Part shown: positions 1-5,144 of the stretch, in pieces
Layout of the letters: each line of letters begins with the position of its first letter
Position numbering within the stretch: position 1 is the stretch's first letter
Assembly: GCA_016735355.1 (NCBI GenBank)
Contig: JAERRQ010000138.1
Location: 1 to 7,484, forward strand
Direction: 5' to 3'
Source: Desulfobacterales bacterium
GTDB taxonomy: Bacteria; Desulfobacterota; Desulfobacteria; Desulfobacterales; BuS5
Length of the DNA: 7,484 nt
Notes under the pieces: generated by a model
The model's input: only the letters and a program-made list of their open reading frames with translations
The model's database searches: none
What the model was told of the DNA's origin: nothing
Made by a program: the position numbers and the translations under genes

Positions 1-150
1 TCTAAGTTCCTCTATCCTTTTAGTCTTAAAATCATAGCCCACAACATCAAAATGCTTCGACAGGTGTACTGCCAGCGGAAGTCCCACATAACCGAGGCCT
101 ACAACAACAATTTTATCCTTGCGCGCCTTTAGTGATTCAAATGTTACCAT
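1..150 (-). CDS. Nucleotide-sugar dehydrogenase, N-terminal fragment (cut by window edge)
   Basis: Only the first 50 codons are present; the gene continues beyond position 1. Residues 14-30 carry the Rossmann dinucleotide-binding motif IVVVGLGYVGLPLA, with the GxGYVGLP signature of the UDP-glucose/UDP-N-acetylhexosamine 6-dehydrogenase family. A following VVGYD at residues 36-40 fits the end of beta strand 2. Known members oxidise a UDP-sugar to the uronic acid with two NAD+ in the cytoplasm and feed capsule, O-antigen or exopolysaccharide synthesis. The exact sugar cannot be told from this fragment; the ten or so residues before the first strand and the 'VGLPLAVHL' wording are more like the UDP-HexNAc dehydrogenases (WbpO/TviB/WecC-like) than UDP-glucose dehydrogenase. 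The start is supported by GAGG at 158-161, seven bases upstream of ATG. It lies 33 bp after the radical SAM gene on the same strand and may be cotranscribed with it. Confidence 0.88.
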   Translation of the reverse strand, partial: MVTFESLKARKDKIVVVGLGYVGLPLAVHLSKHFDVVGYDFKTKRIEELR

Positions 151-183
151 AATTTTTCCTCGCCTAAGTTTAAGGGTCGCTTG

Positions 184-1059
184 TTACTGATTGCCGACAA
201 AAAAAGGTCTGAATGCAGACTCATCCATTTTCATTGCTTTTTCAATCTCTTCAAGCAGTTTATCTTTTTCGTCGGGCAATTTCCCTTTGATGTTGATATA
301 ATTTGTGTAATGATCACTGACCAGGCAGGATGATGCTGACAAATTTTTGACCAGCATTGCAGTTTCTTTCAGCACATCATGGGGGCCAAGCATCCGGAAT
401 ACACCCATATTTACATCTTCCAGTAAGGGTGTGTTAATTTTAGGCACAAAAGTACGCAGTCGTATGAAATCAGGAGATATTTCATTCAGGACTTTGGCAG
501 TCCCTTCTGCATGCGCTACTGTTCGCTCCCTGCCTCCTATACCCAGGATAACATAGAGACTGAGATCTATGCCGGCAGCCATAACCCATTGCCCGGCCTT
601 AATCTGCTCTTTACTGCTGGTGCCTTTTTTTATTTTTTCAAGAATTATATCGTCGCCGGATTCGAGCCCCACATGAATTCTGGAAAGACCGGCTTCAGCA
701 AGACGCTTGAGTTCTTCGGGACCTTTTTTATGTATGAATTGAGAGGAACCGTATACTGTAATCCGCTGCAAATGTGGGAATGTTTTCCCGGCAAAGCGGC
801 AAATTTCACAAAGATCATCCGTTTTCATGGCTATGGTATTCCCGGCCGGGAAAAACAGGGTCTTTACATCTTCACCATAAACCTCACGCGCCTGCAACAG
901 ATCCTCTTTGATTTCCGATACCTTGCGGATTTTAAATCTGATATCGTTTTTATATACCATGCAAAAGGTACACTTGTTGTGCGGGCATCCGACCGTAGCC
1001 TGGATTAAAAGCGAATCCGCCTCACTGGGCGGTCGATATATGGGGCCTTCGTAACGCAT
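184..1059 (-). CDS. Radical SAM protein of unknown substrate
   Basis: This 291-residue protein begins with the conserved head MRYEGPIYRPPSEADS and has the cluster-binding cysteines C25, C30 and C33 (CPHNKCTFC), so a [4Fe-4S]/S-adenosylmethionine enzyme is clear. The first spacing is CX4C rather than the textbook CX3C. Residues 131-146 (GLESGDDIILEKIKKG) match the HemN/Elp3-type SAM-binding strand, and LRTFVPKINTPL at 201-212 is the RxFxPxxxTP-like strand of the barrel. The tail SDHYTNYINIKGKLPDEK is typical of a widespread uncharacterised group annotated simply as radical SAM. No SPASM, B12 or TRAM domain is visible, so the reaction is unknown. The start matches the family N-terminus but has a poor ribosome binding site (AAACCT just before ATG). 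The gene lies 15 bp downstream of the toxin-antitoxin relic and 33 bp upstream of the nucleotide-sugar dehydrogenase; no functional link to either is evident. Confidence 0.9.
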   Translation of the reverse strand: MRYEGPIYRPPSEADSLLIQATVGCPHNKCTFCMVYKNDIRFKIRKVSEIKEDLLQAREVYGEDVKTLFFPAGNTIAMKTDDLCEICRFAGKTFPHLQRITVYGSSQFIHKKGPEELKRLAEAGLSRIHVGLESGDDIILEKIKKGTSSKEQIKAGQWVMAAGIDLSLYVILGIGGRERTVAHAEGTAKVLNEISPDFIRLRTFVPKINTPLLEDVNMGVFRMLGPHDVLKETAMLVKNLSASSCLVSDHYTNYINIKGKLPDEKDKLLEEIEKAMKMDESAFRPFFVGNQ

Positions 1060-1074
1060 AGGTTTTATTACTTT

Positions 1075-1167
1075 TTAAATACTTTTTTGTATATCTTGAG
1101 CGCCATGTACTACCGCAAGGATATTAATATGTTTACTTGCTTTTTCAGTCCATGTTATTTTGACCAC
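1075..1167 (-). pseudogene. Remnant of a ParE/RelE-type toxin with its interior deleted
   Basis: Read from a GTG at 1167 this frame gives 30 residues. The first part, VKITWTEKASKHI, looks like the N-terminal strand and helix of ParE/RelE-superfamily toxins (typical pattern: V.WT.KA..H). It is joined directly to ILAVVHGAQDIQKSI, which looks like the extreme C-terminal strand of the same family (ILAVVHGARxx). Complete toxins are about 90-100 residues, so roughly 60 central residues, including the catalytic or target-binding core, are gone. The frame overlaps the end of the antitoxin relic, as is usual for these operons. I infer a dead toxin left after internal deletion. The similarity rests on my recognition of both family ends and not on a search. 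Confidence 0.62.
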
Positions 1168-1232
1168 TGGTCAACTTTCTCAACAGGTAAACGTTTAATG
1201 GTTTCGATTGTTGCTTCTTTAAGTGAACTCAT
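1155..1232 (-). pseudogene. Truncated antitoxin N-terminus paired with the toxin remnant
   Basis: A 25-residue frame starts at ATG 1232 with AGGTG about ten bases upstream; an in-frame ATG at 1250 would add six residues. The peptide MSSLKEATIETIKRLPVEKV resembles the first helix-turn-helix segment of small antitoxins found ahead of ParE/RelE toxins (a 'LKE.T...I..LP..K...' pattern). Such antitoxins usually run to 65-90 residues; here the frame ends after VDQWSK at a TAA (1155-1157), so the toxin-neutralising C-terminal half is missing. It overlaps the toxin remnant by 13 bp. Both halves of the module are therefore broken. A genuine short peptide gene cannot be excluded but is less likely. Confidence 0.5.
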
Positions 1233-1271
1233 AATTGTTGCACCTATCATATGATTTACAATTGGATTTCA

Positions 1272-1952
1272 TTAAAATATATTTTTTTCATGATCTGTCA
1301 GATAGCGCCATTTGCCTATGGGAAGGTTTCCGAGCTTAATCTTTGAAATCCTGATTCTTTTTAATCCTGTTACATTACCTCCAACTTTTCGTACCATACG
1401 ACGGATTTGCCTGTTCTTGCCTTCTTTTATAATAATTTTAAAGCGCTTTGGAGAAATCGTTTTTATTTTTGCAGGTCTTGTTCTGGTTCCCATCATTGGC
1501 AGCCCTTTTTCCATACTCCTGAAACACTTATCCGGAAGGGGCTTTGAGAGGGTAACTTCATATTCCTTTTCATGATCAAAAGAAGGATGCAGCAGCCTGT
1601 GATGAAAGTTTCCATCATTCGTCAAAACCAACAGACCTGTAGAGTCTTTATCCAGTCTGCCCACGGGAACGATTCTTTCTGCAACATCCACAAGATCAAG
1701 AACGATATTGTCGCCATCCTGATTGCAGCTCGTAACATAGCCCTTCGGCTTATTAAGGGCAACATAAACCGTTTTATTAATTATTTTCAACAGGTTGCCG
1801 TTAACTTCCACCCTATCTATCCCGGGGTCTACCTTTGTGCCCAGCACTGTCTCAACCGCGCCGTTTATCTTGACCAGCCCTTCCGTGATATACTTTTCAG
1901 CTTCCCTTCTTGAGCAGAATCCTGCCTGGGACATATATTTCTGCAGCCGCAT
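1272..1952 (-). CDS. rluB: rRNA pseudouridine synthase, RsuA/RluB/E/F family
   Basis: The protein has an N-terminal S4 RNA-binding domain (MRLQKYMSQAGFCSRREAEKYI, about residues 1-60) followed by the RsuA-type catalytic domain. VGRLDKDSTGLLVLTNDG holds the catalytic aspartate (D101 from this start), and GKNRQIRRMVRKVGG is the conserved C-terminal motif of the family. Members isomerise one uridine to pseudouridine in 16S or 23S rRNA; RluB (23S U2605 in E. coli) is the closest general match, but RluE, RluF or RsuA activity is not excluded. I chose ATG 1952 because it aligns with the family start and lies 7 bp after the argJ stop. An in-frame ATG at 1979 would give 235 residues but lacks a ribosome binding site and overlaps argJ by 20 bp. 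It is probably cotranscribed with argJ. Length (226 residues) is near normal for the family. Confidence 0.9.
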   Translation of the reverse strand: MRLQKYMSQAGFCSRREAEKYITEGLVKINGAVETVLGTKVDPGIDRVEVNGNLLKIINKTVYVALNKPKGYVTSCNQDGDNIVLDLVDVAERIVPVGRLDKDSTGLLVLTNDGNFHHRLLHPSFDHEKEYEVTLSKPLPDKCFRSMEKGLPMMGTRTRPAKIKTISPKRFKIIIKEGKNRQIRRMVRKVGGNVTGLKRIRISKIKLGNLPIGKWRYLTDHEKNIF

Positions 1953-1959
1953 GATTGAC

Positions 1960-3147
1960 TCAGGTTCTGTAATCTGCATTTATTTTAACATAATCAATAG
2001 AGAAATCGCATGTAAATACAGCAGCATACCCGGTTCCCATGTTAAGATCAAGCGTGATACTGAATTCAGGTTTGTTTAAAATATCGGTGGCATCTAATTC
2101 CGCCGCGCTTCCGCGTCCTGTACTGTTTTTAACCATCAGAACATCATTAAAAAATATATCAATTTGATCCGGCTCCACGGGCGCTTTTGATCTTCCTGCT
2201 GCGGCGATTATCCGTCCCCAGTTGGCATCCTCTCCGAACAACGCAGTTTTGACAAGGCTGGAATTGGCAACAGTATCTGCTACAATACGGGCATCTTTAT
2301 CCGAGCTTGCGCCTTTTACAATTATTTCAACCAGCTTGGTGGCTCCTTCACCGTCCTTTACAATCATTTTTGCAAGACTGAGCATTGTATCGGCAAGTAT
2401 ATTCTGAAAGGTCTCTTTTTGAACATCATTTTTAACAACCGCTCCGGAACATCCGTTTGCCATAATGATCACAGTATCGTTTGTGCTGGTATCACCGTCT
2501 ATTGTGATCCGGTTAAAAGATCGCTCTGTTGCGGTAGCAAGGGTATCTTTAAGTATATCAGGTGCAATTTCAACATCCGTACAGATAAAAGCGAGCATGG
2601 TAGCCATGTCAGGGCATATCATCCCGGAGCCTTTTGCTATTCCTGTAACAGTATAAACTTTCCCGTCAAGATTCCCTTTTTGTGAAACGATCTTGGGGTA
2701 TGTATCGGTGGTCATAATAGACTGGGCAAAATTTGTAAAACCGTCAGAGGAGAGAGCGTTTATCATTCCCGGAACAGCGGCTGTAATTTTTTCAATGGGA
2801 AACTGTTCACCGATAACACCTGTTGATGCCGTCAGTACAAATTTTTCGGATATTCCAAGCTCCGAGGCGGTTACCCTTGCCATCTCCAAAGCATCTTCCA
2901 TTCCTTTGATACCTGTGCAGCAATTGGCGTTACCGCTATTGACGATTATGGCGCGGCATATCCCTTTTCTGATTCGTTCCTCATCAAGAATAACAGGGGC
3001 GGCCTTAATCAGGTTGCGGGTGAAGGCTGCCGCAGCGCTTGCGTCGGTTTCGGAAACAATTAGGCCAAGATCCTTTTCCCCGTTTTTTTTGATACCCGCT
3101 GTCACACCGGCTGCCTTAAATCCGGGGCAAATAATTGTTGCGGTCAT
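1960..3147 (-). CDS. argJ: Bifunctional glutamate N-acetyltransferase / ornithine acetyltransferase
   Basis: This 395-residue protein is a full-length ArgJ, which transfers acetyl from N-acetylornithine to glutamate in the cyclic arginine pathway and, in bifunctional forms, also uses acetyl-CoA. TASTGVIGE at 106-114 supplies the oxyanion-hole Thr-Gly (T109-G110). KGSGMICPDMATMLAF at 172-187 contains the Ala182-Thr183 bond, where the precursor cleaves itself into alpha and beta chains; T183 then becomes the N-terminal nucleophile. GEDANWGRI at 305-313 and the family tail CDFSIDYVKINADYRT are intact. Whether it is monofunctional or bifunctional cannot be read from sequence; it would depend on whether argA or argE exists elsewhere. 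An AGGGG ribosome binding site precedes the ATG, and the start overlaps the upstream phasin gene as ATGA, so translation is probably coupled. Confidence 0.97.
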   Translation of the reverse strand: MTATIICPGFKAAGVTAGIKKNGEKDLGLIVSETDASAAAAFTRNLIKAAPVILDEERIRKGICRAIIVNSGNANCCTGIKGMEDALEMARVTASELGISEKFVLTASTGVIGEQFPIEKITAAVPGMINALSSDGFTNFAQSIMTTDTYPKIVSQKGNLDGKVYTVTGIAKGSGMICPDMATMLAFICTDVEIAPDILKDTLATATERSFNRITIDGDTSTNDTVIIMANGCSGAVVKNDVQKETFQNILADTMLSLAKMIVKDGEGATKLVEIIVKGASSDKDARIVADTVANSSLVKTALFGEDANWGRIIAAAGRSKAPVEPDQIDIFFNDVLMVKNSTGRGSAAELDATDILNKPEFSITLDLNMGTGYAAVFTCDFSIDYVKINADYRT

Positions 3148-3443
3148 TTTACCCCTGCTTTTGTCTCCGATTCTTTAATCAGCTTCTCGAGCCTCGATAT
3201 ATCAGCCTTGGTGGCAAGGTTCATTTTTTCCATAATGCTGCTTACGATACCTTTGACACGTTTATCAAGATCCTCTTTGGCCTCATCATGTTTTTGCAGC
3301 AGTTCATCAACCATTTTTTTTCCTTCTTTTTCGGAAACATCACTCTGTTCAGCCAGTGTTTTTGCAAACTGCTCTATCTTTTCCCTGGTCATGCACGCAA
3401 AACCTATACCTGTCAGTAAAGTTTTTTTCATTAAATCTATCAT
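3144..3443 (-). CDS. Phasin-family small coiled-coil protein
   Basis: This 99-residue protein is charged and almost wholly helical by appearance. A short hydrophobic head (MKKTLLTGIGFACMT) is followed by a long amphipathic helix, and the segment LATKADISRLEKLIKE at 76-91 is typical of PhaF/PhaI-like phasins ('ATKADI..LE..I'). Phasins coat polyhydroxyalkanoate granules or act as general small helical chaperone-like proteins. In many sulfate reducers and relatives such short proteins occur without PHA genes nearby, so the granule role is only a possibility here. The start is well fixed: AGGAGG at 3450-3455, six bases upstream of ATG, the strongest ribosome binding site in the window. It is the first gene of the probable phasin-argJ-pseudouridine synthase operon and overlaps argJ by 4 bp. 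A strong translation start suggests an abundant protein. Confidence 0.72.
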   Translation of the reverse strand: MIDLMKKTLLTGIGFACMTREKIEQFAKTLAEQSDVSEKEGKKMVDELLQKHDEAKEDLDKRVKGIVSSIMEKMNLATKADISRLEKLIKESETKAGVK

Positions 3444-3449
3444 GGCTTT

Positions 3450-3455
3450 CCTCCT
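3450..3455 (-). promoter_or_regulatory. Strong Shine-Dalgarno of the phasin-family gene
   Basis: AGGAGG on the minus strand with a 6-base spacer to ATG 3443 selects this start over the in-frame ATG at 3431. Confidence 0.85.
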
Positions 3456-3480
3456 GATTCATATGTTGCAAAAATTATTC

Positions 3481-3519
3481 TTAACCGTTCACGGTTGTCG
3501 GTTTACAGTTAACGGTTAA
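3481..3519. repeat. Left heptamer arm of the element
   Basis: After TT, five consecutive 7-mers occupy 3483-3517: AACCGTT, CACGGTT, GTCGGTT, TACAGTT, AACGGTT. All end in GTT, and four of five have CNGTT or better agreement. TTAACCGTT at the left end is mirrored by AACGGTTAA at the right end, so the arm is itself partly palindromic. Confidence 0.82.
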
Positions 3520-3630
3520 ATACATAGCAAAACTCGAATTTTAAACTGGGGAACCCAGATGGTAACTGATGATCGAAGCTTAACGATTGAAACATTTTAG
3601 CTATAAATTTCAAAATTTTTTGATTTTTTC

Positions 3631-3666
3631 AACCGTGAACTGATAACTGTAAACCGTGAACGGTTA
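3631..3666. repeat. Right heptamer arm of the element
   Basis: Five consecutive 7-mers occupy 3631-3665: AACCGTG, AACTGAT, AACTGTA, AACCGTG, AACGGTT. All begin with AAC and carry G at position 5. They are the inverted counterpart of the left arm. Confidence 0.82.
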
Positions 3667-3669
3667 CAA

Positions 3670-4233
3670 TTATTCCTTAACACGTTCAACATATTGAGAG
3701 GTTCTTGTGTCAATACGGACTAACTCACCTTCCTCGATAAATGGCGGAACCTGGATAACAAACCCTGTTTCAAGAGTAGCAGGTTTTGTGCTTCCGGAGG
3801 CAGTATCACCCTTGGCCCAGGGGTCGGATTTAATTATTTTTAGCGTGATAAAATTCGGCAGTGTCAGTCCGATAGCTTGCTCTTCAAACATGAGTACAGT
3901 ACATGACGTGTTTTCTTTTAAAAGATTCACAGCATCACCGACTTGATCCTTGTTAAGAAAATGCTGTTCATAAGTGGAGGTGTTCATGAAGCAGTAACTG
4001 TCGCTATCTGCATAAAGATATTCCATACCGTACTCTTCAAGGTCGGCCTCATTGAACTTATCGCCGGACCTGAAAGTTTTGTCAAACTGAGCACCTGTAA
4101 CCATGTTTTTCAGCTTACATTTATATAGCGCTCTCCCTTTGCCCGGCTTTACGAATGAAAATTGAATAACTGCATACGGCTGTCCGTCTATCTCGAATTT
4201 AAGTCCTTTTCTCAGATCACTGCTTTCATACAT
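3670..4233 (-). CDS. efp: Translation elongation factor P
   Basis: This 187-residue protein has the three-domain EF-P layout: a KOW-like N-terminal domain (about 1-63), an OB domain (about 67-125) and a C-terminal OB domain with the signature GDTASGSTKPATLETG at 142-157. EF-P binds between the ribosomal P and E sites and rescues stalling at consecutive prolines. The tip loop reads VKPGKGRAL at 28-36, so K32 is the equivalent of the E. coli residue K34 that receives beta-lysine from EpmA/EpmB; arginine at the tip (EarP type) is not present at that position. No modification enzyme gene is in this window. AAAGG at 4241-4245, seven bases upstream, sets the start. The ATG lies 8 bp inside the end of the TrpF-like gene, so coupling is likely. 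Length is normal for the family (185-190). Confidence 0.97.
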   Translation of the reverse strand: MYESSDLRKGLKFEIDGQPYAVIQFSFVKPGKGRALYKCKLKNMVTGAQFDKTFRSGDKFNEADLEEYGMEYLYADSDSYCFMNTSTYEQHFLNKDQVGDAVNLLKENTSCTVLMFEEQAIGLTLPNFITLKIIKSDPWAKGDTASGSTKPATLETGFVIQVPPFIEEGELVRIDTRTSQYVERVKE

Positions 4234-5023
4234 AAAATAACCTTTCCTCTTCTTTTTTTATAGCTTTTTCTGCTCTTTTGACATTTTCTACAAGACTGCT
4301 TACGCGCTTGATCTCCTTTTTAAACCGTATGGCGCAGCCGTTTTCATCAACTGCATTGGTATTTGTACAACTGTCAATTCCGAATGGGCGAATATGTCTG
4401 ATGCCGTCAAAAACATTCTCAGGCGAAATACCGCCGGCAAGGATTACAGGTATACTGCTTCTCCCCACAAGCTCTGCTGCCATATCCCAATCGCATGGAT
4501 CGCCTGTTATTCCGATGAAATTCTCCACAGGTTGCCGATCCGAAATGTTTTCCTTATTATTAATTAGTAAAGTGTCTGTTAAAAAGTAATCGCTCACAGA
4601 TTCAAACATTTCGGCCAGCTCAAGCGTCGGCACACAATTCGCCATACCGGGGGCGGCAATTGGTATGGAACGTATGATTTCTATTTCAGGAAACTTGGTT
4701 TTTACTGCTTTCTGCAATGATATAAACGTGTCGCATGATCCCAAAGCCAGGCCGGAGAAAAATATATCATCACAAAAATGAACAATATCAGGCTGGTAGT
4801 GATCGAGCACACGAAAGACAGACTCTTGGGTGCTGAACAATGGTATTAAGCAGCTTTTTGAAGCTGTTTCACGGATCAGGTTAACAGTCTCTTTAATTTG
4901 CGCTATTTTCCAGTTATCCTCACTGAGAATTACGGAACCTATATTATCGATTTCAAGTTCCACCATTGCTTCAGCCTGATATGGATCTTGAATTTCGTAG
5001 ATCTGTATAATAATCTTTTTCAT
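4226..5023 (-). CDS. Phosphoribosylanthranilate isomerase (TrpF)-like protein lacking the catalytic cysteine
   Basis: From ATG 5023 this gives 265 residues with a TrpF-type (beta/alpha)8 barrel order: DPYQAEAMVELEIDNIGSVI (13-32), PDIVHFCDD (78-86, where TrpF has PDxVQLHG), DYFLTD (145-150), GITGDPCDWDMA (171-182), the phosphate-binding PVILAGGISPENV (192-204), and RPFGIDSCTNT (212-222, where TrpF has RPxGVDVSSG). TrpF converts phosphoribosylanthranilate to CdRP in tryptophan synthesis. Here the TrpF motif KICGIT is replaced by IQIYEI, so the general-base cysteine appears to be Tyr9, and the usual SPR arginine is replaced by SEDNWK. The acid aspartate (D150) and phosphate loop are kept. It may therefore be a paralogue with another substrate rather than a working TrpF. 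There are no trp genes nearby. A longer frame from ATG 5158 is unlikely because it would cross the guaA promoter and start. Confidence 0.72.
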   Translation of the reverse strand: MKKIIIQIYEIQDPYQAEAMVELEIDNIGSVILSEDNWKIAQIKETVNLIRETASKSCLIPLFSTQESVFRVLDHYQPDIVHFCDDIFFSGLALGSCDTFISLQKAVKTKFPEIEIIRSIPIAAPGMANCVPTLELAEMFESVSDYFLTDTLLINNKENISDRQPVENFIGITGDPCDWDMAAELVGRSSIPVILAGGISPENVFDGIRHIRPFGIDSCTNTNAVDENGCAIRFKKEIKRVSSLVENVKRAEKAIKKEEERLFYV

Positions 5024-5144
5024 AGAGCAACGAAAACCTGATACCTTAAAATTGAGTTGACATTTTCTTTTTTGTTTAACATATTTAGCATTTGTTCGCA
5101 AATCGTTTACGTTTTTTGCTTCTTTCAATAAACCAAAGGTAAAT
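5024..5144. promoter_or_regulatory. Divergent intergenic control region (TrpF-like / guaA)
   Basis: This 121-bp AT-rich region separates genes read in opposite directions, so it should hold promoters for both. The guaA side has a clear -35/-10 pair (listed separately). On the minus strand only a weak candidate is seen, TTGCGA then TAAACA with a 17-base spacing, so the promoter for the TrpF-like/efp pair is uncertain. Confidence 0.6.
5057..5085 (+). promoter_or_regulatory. Sigma70-type promoter of guaA
   Basis: A perfect -35 hexamer TTGACA (5057-5062) is followed after exactly 17 bases by CATATT (5080-5085, four of six matches to TATAAT). The predicted transcript would start near 5092, giving a leader of about 53 bases before the guaA ATG. 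AAAGGT at 5135-5140 serves as the ribosome binding site. Confidence 0.7.

Larger units (their letters stand above)
3481..3666. repeat. 186-bp element bounded by inverted arrays of degenerate heptamers
   Basis: The gap between efp and the phasin gene is filled by a non-coding element with two terminal arms of five 7-mers each, in opposite orientation, around an AT-rich core of about 110 bp. Read inward to outward, the left arm (reverse strand) is AACCGTT, AACTGTA, AACCGAC, AACCGTG, AACGGTT; the right arm (plus strand) is AACCGTG, AACTGAT, AACTGTA, AACCGTG, AACGGTT. The outer two heptamers are identical between arms and 29 of 35 positions match overall. The core has a small hairpin at 3546-3558 (CTGGG-GAA-CCCAG) and no plausible ORF. 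The right end stops 3 bp from the efp stop codon. It resembles a miniature inverted-repeat or extragenic palindromic element; no target duplication is obvious. It must contain or adjoin the promoter of the phasin operon, unless that operon is read through from efp. Confidence 0.8.

Noticed and set aside
511..1008. 165-codon open frame on the plus strand
   Set aside because: It lies antisense inside the radical SAM gene, has no ribosome binding site and no recognisable domain, and reads as a shadow of the clear minus-strand coding.
2693..3178. 161-codon open frame on the plus strand
   Set aside because: Antisense to argJ, which has all family motifs in frame; the composition of the product is that of a reverse-strand shadow.
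3546..3558. CTGGG-GAA-CCCAG hairpin as a transcription terminator
   Set aside because: The stem is only five pairs and no T-run follows on either strand, so it is described only as part of the repeat element.
3483..3665. Heptamer arrays as a CRISPR or origin iteron array
   Set aside because: The units are adjacent without spacers and are in inverted arms, so not CRISPR; no replication initiator gene or DnaA boxes lie nearby.
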